Below, piece after piece: positions 1-6,440 of a stretch of 6,487 nt of DNA. Source of the DNA: Paracoccaceae bacterium (GTDB taxonomy: Bacteria > Pseudomonadota > Alphaproteobacteria > Rhodobacterales > Rhodobacteraceae); the NCBI GenBank assembly GCA_003551745.1, contig PUNI01000362.1, positions 1 through 6,487 on the forward strand. The letters run 5' to 3'. How positions within the stretch are numbered: position 1 is the stretch's first letter; each line of letters starts with the position of its first letter. A program made the position numbers and the translations under genes. The notes under the pieces are model-generated. The model was given only the letters and a program-made list of their open reading frames with translations, did no database searches and was not told where the DNA came from.

Positions 1-285
1 GGCGGGGCGGTGCCGCGGCAGGACTGGGAGGGCGCGATCCAGCTGCACGACGGGCGCCACCTGCTGTGCCGGCTGACGCCGCTGGCCGGCGGGGCGGTGC
101 TGGTCGGCTTCCGGCCCGCCACCGTCTGTGCGCCGGGCCTCGCCGCCGCCGGGCAGTCACCCGCCCCGTCCGCTGGCGCCGAGGATGCGGCAGCGGATAG
201 AGATGGCGCCATGGCCCTGGCGGTGAAGGGCGCGTCGGACGCTCTGGTCGCCCGGGCACCGGCAGCGGAGTCATCGACCGGCTGA
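1..285 (+). CDS. 3' end of a PAS-domain-like protein (5' end outside the window)
   Basis: This reading frame is open from the left edge to a TGA at 283-285, so only the last 94 codons are seen and the true start lies upstream. The GTG at position 10 is unlikely to be a start, because the frame continues unbroken to its left. The first 35 or so visible residues (W-E-x-x-I-x-L-x-D-G-R-x-L-x-C-R-L-T-P-L-x-G-G-A-V-L-V-G-F) resemble the closing beta strands of a PAS domain of the kind found in Rhodobacterales signalling proteins. The remaining 55 or so residues are rich in Ala, Pro and Ser and look disordered. No kinase, GGDEF or HTH motif follows, so any output domain must lie before the PAS part or be absent. 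It converges on the small membrane-protein gene ending at 365, leaving 79 bp between the stops. The PAS assignment rests on a short segment and is tentative; that the frame is coding is more certain. Confidence 0.55.
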   Translation, partial: GGAVPRQDWEGAIQLHDGRHLLCRLTPLAGGAVLVGFRPATVCAPGLAAAGQSPAPSAGAEDAAADRDGAMALAVKGASDALVARAPAAESSTG

Positions 286-325
286 CGCGCAGGTTTCCTT
301 GCAGGGGCCTGGCGTCAGTTGCGCG

Positions 326-361
326 CGGGGCCGCCCCGGTTCGCCCCGGAGTCGTGTCCGG
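326..361. terminator. Short GC hairpins between convergent genes (possible terminator)
   Basis: Two short inverted repeats lie in the 79-bp gap between the convergent stop codons: CGGGG-ccg-CCCCG (326-338) and CCGGA-gtcgtg-TCCGG (346-361). The second ends 3 bases from the stop of the - strand gene. Both stems are only 5 bp and neither strand has a T-run after them, so this is not a classical intrinsic terminator. In DNA this GC-rich, short inverted repeats also arise by chance. Confidence 0.22.
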
Positions 362-364
362 CGG

Positions 365-697
365 TCAGGAGCCGGTGGCGCGGCTGCCCTGAAGGCGCGC
401 GCGCAGCGCGGCGGCCTCGGCGCGGGCGTCGCGCAGCCCCTCCATCGCCGCGGCCAGTTCGGCCTCGGTCTGCACCAGCTGGTTGGTGAGCTCCGCCTCG
501 CGCTCCTGGACATAGGTGATCGCCTGGTCGCGCAGGTCCTCGGCCTCGTGCAGCGCCGCGGCCATGCGGTCAAGCTCGCCCATGTCGCTGTCGGTGACGC
601 GCAGGAAGCGGTGCAGCAGCCAGTAGGTGAACCAGCCCAGCGCAAAGGCGGCGAGCAGCACGACAGCGGTGACGACAATGAACTCGGTGCGGTTCAT
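365..697 (-). CDS. Small single-pass membrane protein with C-terminal coiled coil, function unknown
   Basis: This encodes 110 residues beginning MNRTEFIV. Residues about 6-29 form one strongly hydrophobic helix (FIVVTAVVLLAAFALGWF and onward) with no signal-peptidase site, so it is probably an uncleaved N-terminal anchor. Residues about 40-104 are rich in Glu, Ala, Leu, Arg and Gln with heptad-like spacing (ELDRMAAALHEAEDLRDQAI, then EAELTNQLVQTEAELAAAME) and should form a long alpha-helical coiled coil. I recall similar proteins of unknown function in Rhodobacterales, which supports it being real, but I know of no assigned role. I see no clear Shine-Dalgarno sequence before the ATG at 697. 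The start is chosen because it sits just before the membrane helix and matches the N-terminus I expect for these proteins. It lies 68 bp downstream of the OmpA-family gene on the same strand, suggesting co-transcription and perhaps a cell-envelope role. The overlapping 135-residue frame on the same strand is a shadow. Confidence 0.8.
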   Translation of the reverse strand: MNRTEFIVVTAVVLLAAFALGWFTYWLLHRFLRVTDSDMGELDRMAAALHEAEDLRDQAITYVQEREAELTNQLVQTEAELAAAMEGLRDARAEAAALRARLQGSRATGS

Positions 698-765
698 CGG
701 CGCCGGGGCGGGCAGGGCTGGAGCGTCTCGGACACGGCGGGCGGGCCTCCGGTTTCGCGGGCGGC

Positions 766-2718
766 TCAGTCGCCCGCGGGGCGGGGGCTGGGCCGCACCG
801 TTTCCTCTTCGGCGATGGCGACGGGGATTTCAAGATCGGCCTCGTCGGCGGGGTCGCGCGGCTCCGGCGGCACGCGCAGGGTGAACTCGATGCGGCGGTT
901 GGCCTCGCGACCCTCGGCGGTGGCATTGTCGGCGATCGGCCGGGTGGCCCCGTAGCCGAGCGCGTCGATCGACGAGACCAGCACGCGCCGGGCGGCGAGC
1001 GCGTCGCGCACCGCCTCGGCCCGGCGCTGGGAAAGCTGCAGGTTCATCTCGGCGCGGCCCTGGCTGTCGGTGTGCCCGGCGATTTCCAGCGGCAGCTCGC
1101 CGCATTCGAATAGCGCCTCGGCGATGGCGTCGAGCGTCTCGGCCGCCGCGTCGTCGATGCGCGCGGAGCCGGGGTCGAAGGTGATCTGCCGCTCGGCCAG
1201 GATCTCGCGGATGCTCTGCACGCAGCGCTCGGGCGTGGGCGCCATGGCGACCGGGTCGAGCCGCTCGTCATAGGCGACGTCGATGCGGAAGACCTGGCCG
1301 CGGCCCAGCTTGTCGGCCAGAAGCCCGGCCAGCGCATCACCGATGTCCGGGTTGCCGCTGCGGCCCTGCACCTCCAGCCGGTCGGGAAGGACGATGACGC
1401 GGCCGTTGTGCAGTTCGGCCAGCGCCTCGATGCCGGTCATCACCCGGCGCGGCCAGCCCTCGGGAAGCGTCTCGTCGAGCCGGGCGGACATCTCGACGGC
1501 GTTGGTGCCGAAGCGCGCCTTGGCGAGCCCCTGCACCGCGTCGCGCATCTGCGCGTCCGTGAGGATGCCCGACAGCGTCACCGCGCCTTCCTCCGACAGC
1601 GTGGCCGTGAAGCGGACCGGGCCGTCGTCGGCGTCGTTCTGCGGTGTCAGGGCCGGCAGGCGGGTGCCGCTCAGCGCAAAGACCTCGGGCAGCCGCGCGT
1701 CGAGCCGGCCGACGGCGGCGTCGAAGTCTTCCTGCGCCACCGTGTGCGGAACGATCAGCGAGACATCGGTATCCGAGAAGGTGACGGTGCCGGCGCCGAG
1801 CCCTGCAAGCACGCCGATGGCGGTCTCGGCGGCCGCGGCCCAGTCGGGCGAGGGCACGCCCAGCCCGAGGATGCAGCTCACCTGCCCGGTGACGCCGGCG
1901 GCCGCCGCCGCAGCGAGGATGCGGTCGCGCGCGGCCTCGGTGTCGGCGGCGCAGGCATCGAAGCGCGCGCCGCGCTCGTCGATCACGAAGCGCAGCGTGA
2001 AGGGGGTCACCACCGGACGCGGGGCGGACAGCTCCAGCGCCACGGCGAGACCGGCAGGGGCGGCGCGCGCCAGTTCCGTCTCGAGCCGGCGGCGCTGGTC
2101 GCGGCCTTCGGTGATCGCGGTGACAGCGACCCGCTCGGCGTCGATGGAGATCTTCGAGCGCGGCAGCAGTGCCAGCGCGGCGAGGCCGAAGTCGACCGCC
2201 GCCTCCCAGCCCGGCGGCACCGCGTAATCGGCGTCCTCCAGCATGTCGGCCACCTCACCGCCGCCGGCGGCGCGGCGGATGCGGTCGCGCAGGGCGTCGC
2301 GGCCGATGGCGGCCGGTACCAGGCCGATCAGCGACACTTCCTGGTCGTTGCGCAGGATCTCCAGCGAAAAGCGCGGCGGGGCGAGCGCGGCGGCGTCGGC
2401 GACCTGCATCTCGTCGATCACCCGGGCGGCATCGACGACGCCGGCGGCCAGGGACAGGGCGCGGAACCGCTCGGCCTCGCTGGCCGCGGTGCCGGTGAGC
2501 GTGACGAGCAGCCCGTCGGTGGAGATCTCGGCCCAGTCGACGCCGGCCTCGGCGAATTTCCCGGCGATGCCGCGCGCGCTCTGCCGCTCGATCACCCCGA
2601 CCGCCCAGACCGCCCCGGCGAAGGCCAGAAGCGCGGCCAGACTGAAGGCCGCCAGCATCGCCATCAGGCGCATCTGTCGTGGGGTGAAAGCGCCGGGGCG
2701 CAGCGGGGAGCGGGCCAT
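766..2718 (-). CDS. Membrane-anchored BON-repeat/OmpA-family peptidoglycan-binding protein
   Basis: This encodes 650 residues from the ATG at 2718, which has GAGG 7 bases upstream. A TTG 60 bases earlier would only add an Arg-rich stretch. Residues about 21-43 form one hydrophobic helix without a clear cleavage site, a likely inner-membrane anchor. Residues about 58-106 resemble a BON domain. About 117-500 hold three tandem repeats of roughly 125 residues, each BON-like in both halves. The C-terminus is an OmpA domain (about 512-612): ITFDPGSARI, HTDSQG at 549-554, the LSQRRAEAV helix at 562-570 and NRRIEF at 607-612. D551 and R566 are 15 residues apart, as in the diaminopimelate-binding Asp/Arg pair of OmpA proteins, so peptidoglycan binding is likely. 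A Pro- and acid-rich tail of about 38 residues follows. No beta-barrel is present, so it is not a porin. The layout recalls mycobacterial ArfA (TM, BON, OmpA). It probably spans the periplasm from inner membrane to cell wall; its physiological role is not known to me. Confidence 0.9.
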   Translation of the reverse strand: MARSPLRPGAFTPRQMRLMAMLAAFSLAALLAFAGAVWAVGVIERQSARGIAGKFAEAGVDWAEISTDGLLVTLTGTAASEAERFRALSLAAGVVDAARVIDEMQVADAAALAPPRFSLEILRNDQEVSLIGLVPAAIGRDALRDRIRRAAGGGEVADMLEDADYAVPPGWEAAVDFGLAALALLPRSKISIDAERVAVTAITEGRDQRRRLETELARAAPAGLAVALELSAPRPVVTPFTLRFVIDERGARFDACAADTEAARDRILAAAAAAGVTGQVSCILGLGVPSPDWAAAAETAIGVLAGLGAGTVTFSDTDVSLIVPHTVAQEDFDAAVGRLDARLPEVFALSGTRLPALTPQNDADDGPVRFTATLSEEGAVTLSGILTDAQMRDAVQGLAKARFGTNAVEMSARLDETLPEGWPRRVMTGIEALAELHNGRVIVLPDRLEVQGRSGNPDIGDALAGLLADKLGRGQVFRIDVAYDERLDPVAMAPTPERCVQSIREILAERQITFDPGSARIDDAAAETLDAIAEALFECGELPLEIAGHTDSQGRAEMNLQLSQRRAEAVRDALAARRVLVSSIDALGYGATRPIADNATAEGREANRRIEFTLRVPPEPRDPADEADLEIPVAIAEEETVRPSPRPAGD

Positions 2719-2778
2719 TGCAAAGCCTCGGGCAGACCGGATTCGCCTCCGCCTAGAGCGGCCGGCGCGTGGGCGCAA

Positions 2779-3750
2779 TCAAAGGAAAAGTGAGCCGGCG
2801 AAAAGCAGCGCAGCCAGCAGGCCGGCATCCCGGTTCGACCGGAAGAGCCGCAGGCAGCCGTCGCCATCGTCGGGATCGAGCTGCGCCAGTTGCCAGGCCA
2901 GATGCGCACCGAAAGCCCAGACGCCGAAGAGCGCGACCAGCAGCGCCGGCAGGCTGGCCTTGGGCACCAGCGCCAGCACCACCGCGGCCGTCATCAACAG
3001 CACTGCCGCGATCAGAAAGCCCCGCAGCCAGACCCTCGTGCGCTCGCCGAAGAGCCGCGCGGTGGATTTCACCCCGATCAGCGCGTCGTCCTCGCGGTCC
3101 TGATGGGCATAGATCGTGTCGTAGAAGATCGTCCAGGCGATGCCGGCGAGATAGAGGAGCACCGGGGCCAGGCTCACCGAGCCGGTCTGCGCCGCCCAGG
3201 CGAGGATCGCGCCCCAGTTGAAGGCAAGCCCCAGGAAGATCTGCGGCCACCAGGTGAAGCGCTTGGCGAAGGGATAGATCGCCACCAACGCCAGCGAGGC
3301 GATGCCGAGGAGGATCGCGGTCGGGTGGAAGGTGAGCAGGATGGCGAAGGCCAGCAGAGACTGCAGCACGATCCAGGCCAGCGCACCGCGGACGCTCACC
3401 TGCCCCGAGGGGATCGGGCGCGAGCGGGTGCGGGCCACCGCGCCGTCGATGTCGCGGTCGGTGATGTCGTTCCAGGTGCAGCCCGCGCCCCGCATCAGGA
3501 AGGCGCCAAGGGTGCAGCCGGCGATGATCCAGACCGTCAGCCAGCCCGCGCTGCCGGGTTCGGAGGCGGCCGCGAGCAGCACGCCCCATAGGCAGGGGAT
3601 CAGCAGGAGCCAGGTGCCGATCGGCCGGTCGGCCCGGGACAGGCGCAGATAGGGCCGCGTGGCGGGCGGCGCCCAGCGGTCGACCCAGTTGCCGGGCGGG
3701 GCGTCGGCCACCCGGCCCTCGGCCTCTGGCGCGGAAGTCTCGCGGGTCAT
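2779..3750 (-). CDS. ubiA: 4-hydroxybenzoate polyprenyltransferase
   Basis: UbiA is an integral inner-membrane prenyltransferase. It joins the polyprenyl chain (decaprenyl, if this organism makes Q10 as its relatives do) to 4-hydroxybenzoate, an early step of ubiquinone synthesis. With the ATG at 3750 the protein has 323 residues. Both Asp-rich motifs that bind Mg-diphosphate are present: NDITDRDID at 94-102 and DTIYAHQDREDD at 211-222. Between and after them are several hydrophobic helices, as the family requires. The N-terminal RPYLRLSRADRPIGTWLLL segment and C-terminal SNRDAG are typical of UbiA rather than of the related bacteriochlorophyll or heme O synthases. Two earlier starts, ATG at 3765 and TTG at 3780, are possible; the TTG overlaps rsmE. 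None of the three has a good Shine-Dalgarno. I chose 3750 because it avoids overlap and leaves a normal-length N-terminus. The OmpA-family gene follows after 60 bp on the same strand; rsmE is divergent 22 bp away. Confidence 0.95.
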   Translation of the reverse strand: MTRETSAPEAEGRVADAPPGNWVDRWAPPATRPYLRLSRADRPIGTWLLLIPCLWGVLLAAASEPGSAGWLTVWIIAGCTLGAFLMRGAGCTWNDITDRDIDGAVARTRSRPIPSGQVSVRGALAWIVLQSLLAFAILLTFHPTAILLGIASLALVAIYPFAKRFTWWPQIFLGLAFNWGAILAWAAQTGSVSLAPVLLYLAGIAWTIFYDTIYAHQDREDDALIGVKSTARLFGERTRVWLRGFLIAAVLLMTAAVVLALVPKASLPALLVALFGVWAFGAHLAWQLAQLDPDDGDGCLRLFRSNRDAGLLAALLFAGSLFL

Positions 3751-3772
3751 ATGGTCCGGCCCCATGGCTGGG

Positions 3773-4489
3773 ATGTCCAAGGTGCGGCTCTTTGTAGAGC
3801 ACCCTCTGGGGGCGGGGCAATGCGTCCCCCTGACCGGAGCGCAGGCGCATTACCTGTTCTCGGTGATGCGGCTGGGGGAGGGCGACGGGCTCGCGCTCTT
3901 CAACGGGCGCGACGGGGAGTGGCGTGCGCGCGTGGCCGAGGTGGGGAAGAAGGGTGGGGCGCTCGCCTGCGAGGCGCGCACGGCGCCGCTGCGCCTGCCG
4001 CCGGATGTCTGGCTGATGTTCGCGCCGCTGAAGAAGGCGCGCACCGATTTCATCGTCGAGAAGGCGGCCGAGCTGGGCGTGCGCCGCATCCTGCCGGTGG
4101 CGACCGGGTTCACCGGCGCCGAGCGGATCCGCCGCGACCGGCTGCAGGCCCATGCCGTGGAGGCGGCCGAGCAGTGCGGCGGCACCTTCGTGCCGGAGGT
4201 GGCCGAGCTGGCGCCGCTGGCGGCGGTTCTGGAGGGCTGGGATCCAGCGCGGCGGGTGATGTGGTGCGACGAGGCGCGGGTGGGGATGGCGGTGGCCCTG
4301 GATCTGCCGCCGGGGCCCTGGGCGGTTCTGACGGGCCCGGAGGGCGGCTTTTCCGAGGCCGAGCGCGCCCGGCTCGCGGCGCTGCCCTTCGTGGTGCCGG
4401 TCAGCCTCGGCCCCCGCATCCTGCGCGCCGACACCGCGGCGGTGGCCGCGCTGGCGCTGTGGCAGTTCCACTGCGGGGACTGGCGGTGA
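3773..4489 (+). CDS. rsmE: 16S rRNA (uracil(1498)-N3)-methyltransferase
   Basis: RsmE uses S-adenosylmethionine to methylate N3 of U1498 in helix 44 of 16S rRNA, acting on the 30S subunit in the cytoplasm. From the ATG at 3773 the protein has 238 residues, normal for the family. Residues 1-70 form the N-terminal PUA-like RNA-binding part (RLFVEHPL, then HYLFSVMRLGEGD). The rest is the SPOUT trefoil-knot domain: EKAAELGV at 96-103, AAEQCGG at 131-137, the SAM-site loop LTGPEGGFS at 186-194 and the knot motif LGPRILRADTA at 212-222. An ATG at 3764 would add three residues. The frame also stays open upstream to 3659, but that part lies antisense to ubiA. The Shine-Dalgarno is weak. The start is set by the MSKVRLFVEH N-terminus, which resembles that of related proteins. 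The stop overlaps the GTG start of the next gene by 4 bases, so the two are probably co-transcribed and translationally coupled. Confidence 0.95.
   Translation: MSKVRLFVEHPLGAGQCVPLTGAQAHYLFSVMRLGEGDGLALFNGRDGEWRARVAEVGKKGGALACEARTAPLRLPPDVWLMFAPLKKARTDFIVEKAAELGVRRILPVATGFTGAERIRRDRLQAHAVEAAEQCGGTFVPEVAELAPLAAVLEGWDPARRVMWCDEARVGMAVALDLPPGPWAVLTGPEGGFSEAERARLAALPFVVPVSLGPRILRADTAAVAALALWQFHCGDWR
3784..3820 (-). promoter_or_regulatory. Candidate ubiA promoter inside the 5' end of rsmE
   Basis: On the - strand TTGCCC (3820-3815) and TACAAA (3796-3791) are separated by 18 bp. Each matches 4 of 6 bases of the sigma-70-type consensus. The TACAAA lies in a short AT-rich patch that stands out in this GC-rich region. 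Transcription would begin near 3784 and give a leader of about 34 bases to the ATG at 3750. The ubiA-rsmE gap is only 22 bp, so a ubiA promoter must lie mostly within rsmE. This is pattern matching only. Confidence 0.3.
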
Positions 4490-4998
4490 GCTTCCTGCGT
4501 CCCGAGATCGCGGCCGCGCTGCACCGCTGGCGCGAGGCGCTGGCGGGGCTGGGGGCGGCGCTGGTGGGCGCCTGGCTCGCCACGTTGGGGGGCTGGTTCT
4601 TCTTCGGGCTCGGGCTCCTGGTGGTGCTGGCCGGTCTGGCGCTGGCCTTGGCGTCGGTGCGGCGGCAGCGGTTCGAGCCTTCGGGCGGCGCGCCGGGGAT
4701 CGTGCAGGCGGTGGAAGGCCAGATCGCCTATTTCGGCCCCGAGACAGGCGGTTTCGCGGCGCTGACCGAGGTTGAGGAGCTGCGGCTGGAGCCCGGGCCG
4801 CAGGGCCACAGCTGGGTGCTGGTGCAGCCGCAGGGCACGGTCGAGATCCCGGTGGCGGCGCAAGGGGCCGAGCGGCTGTTCGATTTCTTCGCCGCCCTGC
4901 CGGGGATCGACATGGCCGCGCTGCACACCGCGCTCGGCCGGCCGTCGGAGCGTCCTCAGGTGCTGTGGCGGCGGACGGCGCGGCCGGCCCTGCGCTGA
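4486..4998 (+). CDS. Two-helix membrane protein with C-terminal cytosolic-type domain, function unknown
   Basis: This encodes 170 residues from a GTG that overlaps the rsmE stop (GTGA, 4486-4489), with a purine-rich GGGGA at 4475-4479, 6 bases upstream. The arrangement points to translational coupling. After a short amphipathic lead (SFLRPEIAAALHRWREAL), residues about 22-38 and 40-56 form two hydrophobic helices joined by a tight turn containing GGWFFFG, a helical hairpin. Basic residues follow (RRQRF). Residues about 72-150 form a soluble domain of alternating strands (VQAVEGQIAYFGP, TGGFAALTEVEELRLEP, SWVLVQPQGTVEIPV) ending in a helix (AERLFDFFAALPGI). The strand-rich pattern followed by one helix suggests a PH-like fold, but that is a guess from pattern alone. 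I do not recognise a named family. It lies between rsmE and gshA and has no evident functional link to either. Codon use matches the neighbours, so it appears to be a native gene. Confidence 0.8.
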   Translation: MSFLRPEIAAALHRWREALAGLGAALVGAWLATLGGWFFFGLGLLVVLAGLALALASVRRQRFEPSGGAPGIVQAVEGQIAYFGPETGGFAALTEVEELRLEPGPQGHSWVLVQPQGTVEIPVAAQGAERLFDFFAALPGIDMAALHTALGRPSERPQVLWRRTARPALR

Positions 4999-5005
4999 GC
5001 CCGCC

Positions 5006-5034
5006 TTGACACCTCCGCGCCCCCGCGCAACGTG
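5006..5034 (+). promoter_or_regulatory. Candidate gshA promoter
   Basis: A perfect TTGACA (5006-5011) lies in the 66-bp gap before gshA. At a spacing of 16-17 bp it is followed by CAACGT/AACGTG (5028-5034), a poor match to TATAAT. Alphaproteobacterial promoters often combine a strong -35 with a weak, GC-rich -10, so this is plausible. The start would fall near 5041, giving a leader of about 24 bases that contains the Shine-Dalgarno GGAG at 5052-5055. It would let gshA be transcribed independently of rsmE. Confidence 0.45.
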
Positions 5035-5064
5035 GGCGCCGCAGGCAGACCGGAGCGCGGCCCC

Positions 5065-6435
5065 ATGTCCATCCCACAGTCCGGCGGCGGGCCGATCGAA
5101 CGGCGCGAGCAGCTGGTGGAGTATCTCGCGGCCGGCTGCAAGCCGCGCGACGCCTGGCGCATCGGCACCGAGCACGAGAAGTTCGGCTATTGCCGCGATA
5201 CGCTGAAGCCGCTGCCTTATGAGGGGCCGCGCTCGATCCGGGCAATGCTGGAGGGGCTGCGCGACCGCTTCGGCTGGGCGCCGGTGATGGAGGCCGGCCG
5301 CATCATCGGGCTGGAGAAGGACGGCGCCAACATCAGCCTCGAGCCGGGCGGACAGCTGGAGCTTTCCGGTGCGCCGCTGGAGACCATCCACCAGACCTGC
5401 GACGAGGTGAACGAGCATCTGCGCGAGGTGAAATCCGTGGCCGACGACATCGGCGCGGCCTTCATCGGGCTCGGCGCCGCGCCGATCTGGACCCATGCGG
5501 AGATGTCGATGATGCCGAAGGGCCGCTACCGGCTCATGACCGACTACATGGGCCGCGTCGGCACCCACGGCCTGCAGATGATGTACCGCACCTGCACCGT
5601 GCAGGTGAACCTCGACTTCGCCAGCGAGGCCGACATGGTGCAGAAGCTGCGGGTGGCGCTGGCGCTGCAGCCGGTGGCGACCGCGCTCTTCGCCAACTCG
5701 CCCTTCTTCGAGGGCCGGCCGAACGGGCATCAGAGCTGGCGGTCGCGGATCTGGCGCGATCTCGACCCCGACCGCACCGGCATGCTGCCCTTCGTCTTCG
5801 AGGAGGGCTTCGGCTTCGAGCGCTATGTCGGCTATGCGCTCGATGTGCCGATGTATTTCGTCTATCGCGACGGCCGCTACATCGACGCCACCGGGCAGAG
5901 CTTCCGCGATTTCATGGCCGGCCGGCTGCCGGCGCTGCCCGGCGAGCTGCCGACCCTGTCGGACTGGGCGGATCATCTGACCACGATCTTCCCCGAGGCA
6001 CGGCTCAAGCGCTTCATCGAGATGCGGGGCGCCGACGGCGGGCCGTGGCGACGGCTCTGCGCCCTGCCGGCGCTCTGGGTGGGGCTTCTCTATGACAATA
6101 CCGCCCTGGCCGCCGCCTGGGACCTGGCGAAGGGCTGGGACGCGGAGTTGCGCGAGGCGCTGCGGGTGGCCGCGAGCGTCGACGGGCTGCGCGCCGAGGT
6201 GGCGGGGGTGCGGATGCTCGATCTGGCCCGCACGGTTCTTGCCGTCGCCGAGGCCGGGCTGAAGGCGCGGGCGCGGCCGGGCGCGGGCGGGCTTCTGCCC
6301 GACGAGACGCATTTTCTCAACGCGCTGAAGGAAATCGTCGCGACCGGGCGCAGCCCGGCCGACGAGCTGCTCGACCGCTACCATGGCGACTGGGGCGGCG
6401 ATCTGACCCGGATCTACGCGGACTACAGCTATTGA
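5065..6435 (+). CDS. gshA: Glutamate-cysteine ligase, plant/alphaproteobacterial type
   Basis: This cytosolic enzyme joins glutamate and cysteine at the cost of ATP to give gamma-glutamylcysteine, the first and usually limiting step of glutathione synthesis. From the ATG at 5065 (GGAG 9 bases upstream) it has 456 residues, usual for this class; a GTG at 5032 would add 11 residues. It belongs to the GCS2 class shared by plants and alphaproteobacteria, not the E. coli class. Motifs seen are GTEHEKFG (34-41), SLEPGGQLELSGAPLE (91-106), MPKGRYRLM (150-158), RTCTVQVNLDF (175-185), ANSPF (210-214), SRIWRDLDPDRTGMLPFVF (227-245) and EMRGADGGPWRRLCALP (319-335). These include the conserved acidic metal-binding and Arg substrate-binding positions. 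C112 and C332 correspond to the plant CC2 disulfide pair, while the CC1 positions are Ala275 and Ala290. The second glutathione gene, gshB, is not in the window. A hairpin follows the stop. Confidence 0.96.
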   Translation: MSIPQSGGGPIERREQLVEYLAAGCKPRDAWRIGTEHEKFGYCRDTLKPLPYEGPRSIRAMLEGLRDRFGWAPVMEAGRIIGLEKDGANISLEPGGQLELSGAPLETIHQTCDEVNEHLREVKSVADDIGAAFIGLGAAPIWTHAEMSMMPKGRYRLMTDYMGRVGTHGLQMMYRTCTVQVNLDFASEADMVQKLRVALALQPVATALFANSPFFEGRPNGHQSWRSRIWRDLDPDRTGMLPFVFEEGFGFERYVGYALDVPMYFVYRDGRYIDATGQSFRDFMAGRLPALPGELPTLSDWADHLTTIFPEARLKRFIEMRGADGGPWRRLCALPALWVGLLYDNTALAAAWDLAKGWDAELREALRVAASVDGLRAEVAGVRMLDLARTVLAVAEAGLKARARPGAGGLLPDETHFLNALKEIVATGRSPADELLDRYHGDWGGDLTRIYADYSY

Positions 6436-6440
6436 GAGGA

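Noticed and set aside
2719..2778. A 20-residue N-terminal extension of the OmpA-family protein from TTG at 2778, and a TTGCGC/TAGGCG promoter-like pair in the same gap
   Set aside because: The internal ATG has a good GAGG at 7 bases and leads directly to the membrane anchor, while the extension is only Arg-rich. The promoter-like pair has a -10 matching just 2 of 6 bases.
1408..2793. Long + strand open frame (461 codons) opposite the BON/OmpA-family gene
   Set aside because: Its composition is Gly, Arg, His, Ala and Asp-rich with no motif, while the opposite strand encodes recognisable OmpA motifs and internal repeats.
3659..3772. Upstream extension of rsmE
   Set aside because: The added residues overlap the ubiA coding region antisense, and the protein is already full length from 3773.
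5032..5064. Earlier GTG start for gshA
   Set aside because: It would place the start inside the likely -10 region and add 11 residues not expected in the family; the ATG at 5065 has a properly spaced GGAG.
2753..5245. Long - strand open frame (830 codons) across ubiA, rsmE and the following genes
   Set aside because: It is out of frame with ubiA on the same strand, antisense to rsmE, and its product is Arg/Pro/Ala-rich without domains. It is a GC shadow.
3850..6384. Very long open frame on the - strand (844 codons) antisense to rsmE, the 170-residue gene and gshA
   Set aside because: It lies opposite well-identified genes, its product is low-complexity (Arg, Ala, Pro, His, Gln) and matches nothing I recognise. 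Long antisense frames are expected when GC-rich third positions make stops rare.
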